Shown here piece by piece: positions 17,944 to 23,177 of a stretch of 23,177 nt of DNA. The number at the start of each line of letters is the position of its first letter. Positions within the stretch are counted from its first letter, which is position 1. The DNA comes from Bacteroidales bacterium UBA6360 (GTDB lineage Bacteria > Bacteroidota > Bacteroidia > Bacteroidales > UBA932): the NCBI GenBank assembly GCA_002440085.1, contig DJRM01000032.1, positions 68,855-92,031 of the forward strand, given 5' to 3'. The notes under the pieces were generated by a model. The model worked only from the letters and a program-made list of their open reading frames with translations. It had not been told where the DNA came from and did no database searches. The translations under genes were made by a program, and so were the position numbers.

Positions 17944-17951
17944 CAAAATTA
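17944..17951 (-). promoter_or_regulatory. -7 element for the PBP1A-ddl cluster
   Basis: Minus-strand TAATTTTG followed by C matches TAnnTTTG exactly and lies about 40 bases before the PBP1A start. AAGGAC before the start is a weak ribosome-binding candidate. It is divergent from the topA promoter. Confidence 0.55.
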
Positions 17952-17960
17952 CTCAATAAA

Positions 17961-17993
17961 TTTGGAAATATGGACGAATTGTCCGTTACTTTG
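17961..17993 (+). promoter_or_regulatory. Probable topA promoter
   Basis: TTTG (17961-17964) and TTACTTTG (17986-17993) are separated by 21 bases. The second box matches TAnnTTTG at all fixed positions but one and is followed by C. The start codon is 56 bases downstream, leaving a leader that contains a 12-base palindrome. Confidence 0.45.
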
Positions 17994-18012
17994 CAGCCGC
18001 AAATGAATTTTG

Positions 18013-18024
18013 CTCTATATAGAG
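18013..18024. repeat. 12-base palindrome in the topA leader
   Basis: CTCTATATAGAG is a perfect palindrome about 20 bases after the -7 element and 25 bases before the topA ATG. It could be an operator or a leader hairpin; chance is not excluded. Confidence 0.4.
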
Positions 18025-18049
18025 GTATAAATTTAAAGTTATATACGAA

Positions 18050-20362
18050 ATGACGGAAAATCTTGTAATCGTCGAGTCACCTACGAAAGCGAAGAAAATC
18101 CAGGAATATTTGGGAAAGGAATATGTCGTCAAGTCGAGCGAGGGACACATCAGGGACCTTCACGACAATGAATTGAGCATCGACATAAAGGACGGATTCA
18201 AGCCCGAATATGTGGTGCCCTCAGGCAAGAAAAAGCTCGTCTCGGAGCTAAAGAAACTCTCGGCGGGGGCAGAAATGGTCTGGCTCGCATCCGATGAGGA
18301 CCGTGAGGGGGAGGCCATTTCATGGCATCTTTTCGAGACGCTCGGACTGAAGAAGGAGAACACGCGCAGGATCACTTTCCATGAAATCACCAAGTCCGCC
18401 ATACTCAGTGCTGTGGAACACCCGCGCGACATTGATATGGACCTCGTTGACGCCCAGCAGGCCCGCCGCGTGCTTGACCGTCTTGTCGGCTTCGAGCTTT
18501 CGCCGGTGCTCTGGAGAAAGGTGCAACCGAAGCTTTCCGCAGGACGCGTGCAGTCCGTGGCCCTGAGGCTCATAGTTGACCGCGAGAGGGAAATCCAAGC
18601 GTTCAATAGGGAGCAGTTCTATCGCATCGAGGCTCTGTTCCATCCGGAGAACACCGGCACCGGGACGTTCCTCAAGGCCGTGCTTGACAAGAAGTTCGAC
18701 ACGCTGGAAGAGGCACGGGCATTTCTGGAAAGATGCAACGGGGCTCAGTTCTCCGTGTGCGGAATTGAGAAAAAGGAGGGCACGAGAACCCCGGCGGCTC
18801 CGTTCACGACATCGACTCTCCAGCAGGAGGCATCACGCAAGCTCCATCTCCCCGTAAGCACCACGATGAGCATCGCGCAGCGGCTCTACGAGAGCGGACT
18901 CATCACCTACATGCGTACCGACTCGACCAATCTTTCCGGGCTTGCAATCAATGCGGCAAAGGAATACATCTGCGGAGAATACGGAGCCGAGTACTCAAAG
19001 GTGCGCAACTACAAGACCAGGTCCAAGGGCGCCCAGGAGGCCCACGAGGCCATCCGCCCGACCTACATAGACCGTACGTCCATAGACGGCACTCCCCAGG
19101 AGCAGAAACTCTATGAACTCATCTGGAAGCGCACGGTGGCATCCCAGATGGCGGATGCGAAAGTTCTCAGGACAGACGTGAAGCTTGCATCGGACAAAGT
19201 GGAGGAGAAATTCACGGCTCAGGCAACGGAAATCCTCTTCGATGGTTTCCTCCGTCTTTACATCGAGGGGCGTGATGACGAGCAGGACGACGAGCAGAGC
19301 ACAATCCTTCCGAACGTCTCTGTCGGAGACAGGGTCCAGCAGGTTGAGATGACCGCCGAATGCCGCTTCACGGCAGCCCCTCCGCGCTACTCGGAGGCAA
19401 CCCTTGTCAAAAAACTCGAAGAACTCGGCATAGGTCGCCCGTCAACCTACGCCCCGACCATCACCACCCTCACCAAGGCACGCGGCTACGTGACAAAAGG
19501 CGACAAGCTGGGTACTCCAGTCAACGTCACCGACCTTAAAATGAGGGACGGGGTCATCTCTGCGCTCGACCACACCGAGATCGTTGGAGCCGAAAAGGGG
19601 AAACTTCTCCCACAGGACATCGGAGTGATTGTCACGGACTTCCTCGTGAAGAACTTTAGCGACATACTTGACTACAACTTCACGGCCAACGTTGAGAACG
19701 AATTCGACGGCATTGCCGAAGGGGAACTCAAATGGAACGAAGTGATAGGAAATTTCTACACTCCGTTCCACAAGACCGTGGAGGACTGTCTGCACAACAA
19801 CGAGTACAGCCACGTGAGCCGCGACCTCGGGGTTGACCCGTCAGACGGGCAGCCGCTCACTGCAAAGTTCGGAAAGTTCGGCCCGTACGTCCAGAAGGGC
19901 GAGGGGGAAAACCGCCAGTTCGCGAAACTCGCTCCCGGACAGCTCATCGAAACCCTCACGCTTGAAGAGGCCCTAAAGCTGTTCCAGCTCCCGCGCACGG
20001 TCGGCGAGTACAAGGGCATCCCTGTCATCTGCACAAAGGGACGCTTCGGCCCGTACCTCAAATACGGTGACAAGAACGTCTCCCTCCCGAAGAAGGCTGA
20101 CCCTCTGTCCGTCTCCCTCGAAGACTGCATCGCCCTTATAGAGGAAAGCGAGAACAAGAAAGCGAACGAAATCATAGCCGAGTTCAAGGACAGCGGCATA
20201 ACCGTCATCAACGGCAACTACGGCCCCTACATCAAGTTCAATGGCAGCAACTACAAGATTCCGCCCAAGACCGACGCCCACAAACTCACCGAAGCCGACT
20301 GCAAAGCCATAGTCGAGACCACCGAGCCGACCGGCCGGCGCCGCGGCCGGGGACGGAAATAG
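18050..20362 (+). CDS. topA: DNA topoisomerase I
   Basis: TopA relaxes negative supercoils by transient single-strand cleavage. The 770 residues start with the Toprim domain (NLVIVESPTKAKKI with Glu9; SDEDREGE 81-88 holding the metal-binding Asp82, Asp84 and Glu86). The active-site tyrosine is Tyr287 in GLITYMRTDST. PRYSEATLVKKLEELGIGRPSTYAPTI follows in the core. Instead of Cys4 zinc ribbons, the C-terminus has three FGPY-type repeats, FGKFGPYVQKG, KGRFGPYLKYG and NGNYGPYIKFNG (roughly 605-735), and a basic tail GRRRGRGRK. This zinc-free C-terminus is known in several lineages. It is divergent from PBP1A with its own promoter. Codon use is GC-rich, like the core genome. Confidence 0.96.
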   Translation: MTENLVIVESPTKAKKIQEYLGKEYVVKSSEGHIRDLHDNELSIDIKDGFKPEYVVPSGKKKLVSELKKLSAGAEMVWLASDEDREGEAISWHLFETLGLKKENTRRITFHEITKSAILSAVEHPRDIDMDLVDAQQARRVLDRLVGFELSPVLWRKVQPKLSAGRVQSVALRLIVDREREIQAFNREQFYRIEALFHPENTGTGTFLKAVLDKKFDTLEEARAFLERCNGAQFSVCGIEKKEGTRTPAAPFTTSTLQQEASRKLHLPVSTTMSIAQRLYESGLITYMRTDSTNLSGLAINAAKEYICGEYGAEYSKVRNYKTRSKGAQEAHEAIRPTYIDRTSIDGTPQEQKLYELIWKRTVASQMADAKVLRTDVKLASDKVEEKFTAQATEILFDGFLRLYIEGRDDEQDDEQSTILPNVSVGDRVQQVEMTAECRFTAAPPRYSEATLVKKLEELGIGRPSTYAPTITTLTKARGYVTKGDKLGTPVNVTDLKMRDGVISALDHTEIVGAEKGKLLPQDIGVIVTDFLVKNFSDILDYNFTANVENEFDGIAEGELKWNEVIGNFYTPFHKTVEDCLHNNEYSHVSRDLGVDPSDGQPLTAKFGKFGPYVQKGEGENRQFAKLAPGQLIETLTLEEALKLFQLPRTVGEYKGIPVICTKGRFGPYLKYGDKNVSLPKKADPLSVSLEDCIALIEESENKKANEIIAEFKDSGITVINGNYGPYIKFNGSNYKIPPKTDAHKLTEADCKAIVETTEPTGRRRGRGRK

Positions 20363-20535
20363 CACCGGGAACAAGATGACAATAAACTTTATATAATGGG
20401 TAACAACTCCCTTTTCCGCTACCCGACCTATCCATGGAAATGATTGTTGCTTCATATCTGCTGAGTGTATTATAATTTCATGATAGCATAGTGATGTCAT
20501 CCGGCCGATTGTGTGCACCACGCAAATTATTAGAT

Positions 20536-20566
20536 TTTGATTATTGAAATTTAATAATTATTTTTG
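20536..20566 (+). promoter_or_regulatory. Textbook Bacteroidetes promoter of the first ATPase
   Basis: TTTG (20536-20539), exactly 19 bases, then TATTTTTG (20559-20566) matches the TTTG-N19-TAnnTTTG consensus in full. The start codon lies 17 bases downstream, so the leader is only about ten bases long. A 12-base palindrome CATACGCGTATG (20575-20586) covers the start codon. Confidence 0.75.
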
Positions 20567-20583
20567 CATAAAATCATACGCGT

Positions 20584-21714
20584 ATGGCAAACGAGATAGA
20601 AAATCCCTTTGTTACAGTCGGTTATGCAGGAGAGAAATATTTCTGCGACAGAAAAAAGGAGACGGAAGGAATCGTCAAAAGACTTAGAAACGGGAATAAT
20701 CTGGCTCTGATTTCACCGCGAAGGATGGGGAAGTCGGGGCTTATATTGCATTGCTTCGACAACAGGGAGATTCGCGAGAATTTCTATACTTTCTATGTTG
20801 ACATATACGCGACCCTGACGCTTGACGAGTTTGTCGTCGCTATGGGAAAGGAAATCGTAGGAAAGCTGAAATCCAAGGGAGAAAAGGCACTCGAACGCTT
20901 TGCAAAAACTGTAGCCTCGCTCTCGCCGGGAATCAGTTTCGACACTCTCGGAAACCCCACACTGACGCTGCTGCCCGGTGAAGTCAGAAACAGCGATGTC
21001 ACAATCGATGAGATATTCCGTTACCTTGAGGGAGCCGACCGTCCGTGCATTGTCGCCATCGACGAGTTTCAGCAGATTACGGAATATCCGCAAAAGAACA
21101 CCGAAGCACTGCTGAGAACGCATATTCAGAAATGCAGGAATTTAAGGTTCATATTCGCAGGAAGCCGCAGGCACACGATGGGGGAGATTTTTCTCTCCGG
21201 CGCACGCCCGTTCTACCAAAGCGTATCGATGATGAACCTCGGAAGCATCGACCGGGAGACCTATTTCGACTTCGCGGGAAAACACTTCGAAGATGGGGGA
21301 AAAAAGTTGCCGAAGGATGTGTTCGAGGGGATATATGACCGTTACGACGGCGTCACATGGTATATACAGAAAATGCTCAACACCATATATATGGACACCT
21401 GCAAAGGTGAAATTGTCTCTCCGGGAATGGTCAATCGCGCGAGAAAGGAAATAATCGACGGCTTCAGCTACGTCTATCTTGACACTCTCTACCGCCTTAC
21501 GGCCAGACAGAAGGAGGTTCTCATCGCGATTGCGCGGGCTGGAAAGGCAACGGGCATCACCTCAACGAAATTCATAAAGGACTACGCACTAAGCGGCGCG
21601 AGCTCCGTACAGTCAGCGTCGAAATGGCTGCTCAGGAACGATTTCATCACCACCGAGGGCGACTGCTGGTATGTCTATGACTATTTCTTCGCGGAATGGC
21701 TGCGGACGCTATAG
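20584..21714 (+). CDS. Standalone AAA/STAND-type ATPase (ATPase_2-like) with C-terminal winged helix
   Basis: This 376-residue cytoplasmic protein opens with a ligand-like segment (PFVTVGYAGEKYFCDRKKE). The P-loop is SPRRMGKSGL (44-53, Lys50-Ser51), the ISPRRMGK form common in Bacteroidetes COG1672 ATPases. Walker B is IVAIDEFQQI (156-165) and a sensor-like FIFAGSRRHTM follows. The C-terminal 75 residues look like a winged helix (LTARQKEVLIAIARAGKATG...SVQSASKWLLRNDFIT), a possible DNA- or protein-binding part. Such proteins occur in many copies in Bacteroidetes genomes and their role is not known. It has a textbook promoter and is followed 127 bases later by a second, unrelated-type ATPase. 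Confidence 0.85.
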   Translation: MANEIENPFVTVGYAGEKYFCDRKKETEGIVKRLRNGNNLALISPRRMGKSGLILHCFDNREIRENFYTFYVDIYATLTLDEFVVAMGKEIVGKLKSKGEKALERFAKTVASLSPGISFDTLGNPTLTLLPGEVRNSDVTIDEIFRYLEGADRPCIVAIDEFQQITEYPQKNTEALLRTHIQKCRNLRFIFAGSRRHTMGEIFLSGARPFYQSVSMMNLGSIDRETYFDFAGKHFEDGGKKLPKDVFEGIYDRYDGVTWYIQKMLNTIYMDTCKGEIVSPGMVNRARKEIIDGFSYVYLDTLYRLTARQKEVLIAIARAGKATGITSTKFIKDYALSGASSVQSASKWLLRNDFITTEGDCWYVYDYFFAEWLRTL

Positions 21715-21748
21715 GTTTTAAAGATTTTGGCGGTTAATTTGCATAAAA

Positions 21749-21806
21749 TCCATAAATCTTATAATTTTTATGGAGGAAACTCCTTAAATATTATAATATT
21801 TATGGA
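21749..21806. repeat. Operator-like direct and inverted repeats before the second ATPase
   Basis: TTATAATTTTTATGGA (21759-21774) and TTATAATATTTATGGA (21791-21806) are direct repeats with one mismatch, 32 bases apart. TCCATAAA (21749-21756) inverts TTTATGGA (21767-21774). GGAG-GAAA-CTCC forms a small hairpin at 21772-21783, and TAAATATTATAATATTTA (21785-21802) is a perfect 18-base palindrome. They end just before the -7 element, where a repressor would bind. Confidence 0.6.
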
Positions 21807-21813
21807 TTTTTAG

Positions 21814-21821
21814 TATATTTG
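21814..21821 (+). promoter_or_regulatory. -7 element of the AAA_14/DUF4143 gene
   Basis: TATATTTG followed by C matches TAnnTTTG exactly, 20 bases before the start codon. The -33 position falls inside the second repeat copy and has no TTTG, which suggests help from an activator or control by a repressor. Confidence 0.6.
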
Positions 21822-21841
21822 CGGCGTAAAGATGTGGCAAT

Positions 21842-22972
21842 ATGATAAGACGAATCATTGAAGATAAAATTGGCGAGAGTCTCTCAAGAGGAAAGACAGT
21901 GACGATTATCGGACCCAGACAAGTGGGCAAGTCAACGCTCGCGAGAACCGTCATTCCCAAAGATGCGAAGGTGCTTGAACTCAACGGAGACAGTACGGAC
22001 ATTCAGGGGATGTTTCTGGATGTCAACGAAACCGGTCTCAAGCTTCTCGTCGGAGACAATGACTTTGTCTTTGTTGACGAGGCCCAGAAAATAGGAAATA
22101 TAGGAAATATGCTCAAGATTGTGAGCGACAAGATGAAGGGAGTCAAGCTGATTGTCACCGGGAGCTCGGCATTCAAACTGACCTCTGCAATCAACGAATC
22201 ACTTACGGGACGGAAACGGGAGTTCAAGCTTTATCCCCTTTCATTCAAGGAGATGGTCAATCACACAAGCCTTCTGGAGGAGCAGCGGATGCTTGAACAC
22301 CGCATGATTTACGGCTATTATCCGGAAGTCGTCACATCACCCGGAGACGAAAACGAGACAATCAGGGAAATCATTGACAGTTACCTATATAAGGATGTTA
22401 TGGAAGAAAACCATATATCCAAACCGGAAAGACTGGTGAAATTGGTTCAGGCTCTTGCTTTCCAAATCGGCTCCACCGTATCGGCAAATGAACTTTCCGG
22501 CCTCGTGGGAATCGACGTGAAGACGGTGGAACGCTACATTGAAATCCTCGAAAAAAGCTTCATCATATATACGCTTCCGTCATACGCGAAAAATCAGAGA
22601 AACGAACTGAAGTTTTCCAGAAAACTCTATTTCTGGGATATGGGAATACGCAACGGCGTTATAGGGAACATGGCGCCGGTGAGTATGCGGTCCAACGAAG
22701 AATTGGGGCATATATGGGAGAATTTCATCGTCACAGAAAGAATAAAAAGGAATACATACGCCGGACGCACATTCGTGCAGCACTATTTCTGGAGGACGCA
22801 GCAAAAAAAGGAAATAGACCTGATAGAAATCGAGGACGGGATGATGACGGGCTTCGAAATGAAGAGGAAGAGCGGCAAGAAAGTCGGGATGCCGGAACAG
22901 TTCGCGAAAGCCTATCCCGACGCGAAGTTCGAGTGCATCACGCCGTCAGAGATTGCCGGGTTCTTGTTATAA
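21842..22972 (+). CDS. AAA_14 / DUF4143 family ATP-binding protein
   Basis: This 376-residue protein has a P-loop IIGPRQVGKSTL (22-33), Walker B FVFVDEAQKI (75-84) and a sensor segment LIVTGSSAFKL. These are the AAA_14 features. A winged-helix-like stretch (GLVGIDVKTVERYIEILEKSFIIYTLPSY) and the DUF4143 domain follow. Near the end, KKEIDLIEIEDG and GFEMKRK place Asp326, Glu339 and Lys341 as a PD-(D/E)xK-like nuclease triad; in this family the nuclease-like fold is known but activity is generally unproven. No partner gene is obvious besides the preceding ATPase. A sampled line has about 35% GC, far below the housekeeping genes, hinting at acquisition. Function is unknown. Confidence 0.85.
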   Translation: MIRRIIEDKIGESLSRGKTVTIIGPRQVGKSTLARTVIPKDAKVLELNGDSTDIQGMFLDVNETGLKLLVGDNDFVFVDEAQKIGNIGNMLKIVSDKMKGVKLIVTGSSAFKLTSAINESLTGRKREFKLYPLSFKEMVNHTSLLEEQRMLEHRMIYGYYPEVVTSPGDENETIREIIDSYLYKDVMEENHISKPERLVKLVQALAFQIGSTVSANELSGLVGIDVKTVERYIEILEKSFIIYTLPSYAKNQRNELKFSRKLYFWDMGIRNGVIGNMAPVSMRSNEELGHIWENFIVTERIKRNTYAGRTFVQHYFWRTQQKKEIDLIEIEDGMMTGFEMKRKSGKKVGMPEQFAKAYPDAKFECITPSEIAGFLL

Positions 22973-23017
22973 AGCTGAGATGGAGAACCTTTTCAGAAAT
23001 CTTCATATTTCTAATGA

Positions 23018-23025
23018 TATTTTTG
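23018..23025 (+). promoter_or_regulatory. -7-like element after the last gene
   Basis: TATTTTTG followed by C matches TAnnTTTG. No -33 TTTG is at the proper distance. The only ORF after it in the window is 11 codons (23068-23103, MRTLLNRQNYL), which may be a leader, a remnant or chance. The real target may lie beyond the window. Confidence 0.35.
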
Positions 23026-23085
23026 CGGATAACCGCTTACCTGCAAAAGTTCGTCTCGGAACAAGAAATGAGAACTCTTCTTAAT

Positions 23086-23167
23086 CGACAAAATTACCTA
23101 TAAATACGTCTCTTATCCGACAAAATTGCTTATTGTTGTAATCAGCAACAATGTTATTGTAACAATA
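23086..23167. repeat. Direct repeat and two dyads at the right edge
   Basis: CGACAAAATT occurs at 23086-23095 and 23118-23127, inside two longer similar stretches 32 bases apart. ATTGTTG (23132-23138) pairs with CAACAAT (23146-23152), and TATTGT-A-ACAATA (23155-23167) is a perfect palindrome. Both dyads share the ATTGT...ACAAT ends. No gene covers them within the window. Confidence 0.55.
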
Positions 23168-23177
23168 GTTCGTTAAA

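Noticed and set aside
20398..20424. GGGTA/TACCC dyad after topA
   Set aside because: It is a five-base stem with a long loop and no T run, too weak to call a terminator.
22714..23103. Rightward frame of 129 codons at the right edge
   Set aside because: Most of it is an out-of-frame shadow of the DUF4143 gene. Only its last 11 codons lie outside, and these are noted separately.
1..23177. CRISPR array, tRNA, rRNA or insertion sequence
   Set aside because: No regularly spaced repeat array, cloverleaf, ribosomal sequence or transposase with terminal repeats was seen on either strand.

Overview
The window reads as a chromosomal segment of a Bacteroidales bacterium. Several genes have a TAnnTTTG-type -7 element, the promoter signature of Bacteroidetes, in front of them, and Shine-Dalgarno sequences are weak or absent. 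The gene families also fit this phylum: a DUF3109 Cys-rich protein, a long U32 protein, a Bacteroides-type PBP1A and a Lys/Arg-tailed TopA without zinc ribbons. A genus cannot be fixed by eye. Housekeeping genes are GC-rich: single 60-base lines counted by hand give about 63-65% in the U32, lipoprotein and topA genes. Lines in the restriction-modification gene give 40-45%, and one line in the last ATPase gives about 35%.

Layout. Positions 1-3236 hold a leftward pair: a secreted M16-fold protein that has lost its zinc motif, coupled by a 4-base overlap to a DUF3109 protein. At the extreme left edge a further leftward promoter carries a run of nine G. At 3237-3447 is a divergent promoter region. 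A rightward pair follows, a secreted TPR protein and a U32-family protein (probably RNA hydroxylation). Positions 6660-11650 hold a one-gene, self-contained restriction-modification cassette with its own promoter, a 1640-residue Type ISP enzyme and a terminator that overlaps its stop codon. Positions 11664-17903 read leftward: PBP1A, Ddl, PrmC and a lipoprotein, a cell-wall and translation cluster, with a terminator-like hairpin and a C9 tract between PBP1A and Ddl. Rightward from 18050 is topA, divergent from PBP1A. The right end has two tandem standalone AAA-type ATPases, each with its own Bacteroidetes promoter and nearby dyad or direct repeats, then an AT-rich, repeat-containing tail to the window edge.

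How the genes work together. PBP1A and Ddl act at the two ends of peptidoglycan synthesis. PrmC modifies release factors and U32 proteins modify RNA, so both serve translation. The ISP enzyme is a complete defence system in one polypeptide. The paired ATPases are of unknown function; the second ends in a PD-(D/E)XK-like motif and looks acquired. No rRNA, tRNA, CRISPR array or recognisable transposase was seen, and no gap longer than 300 bases lacks a gene.
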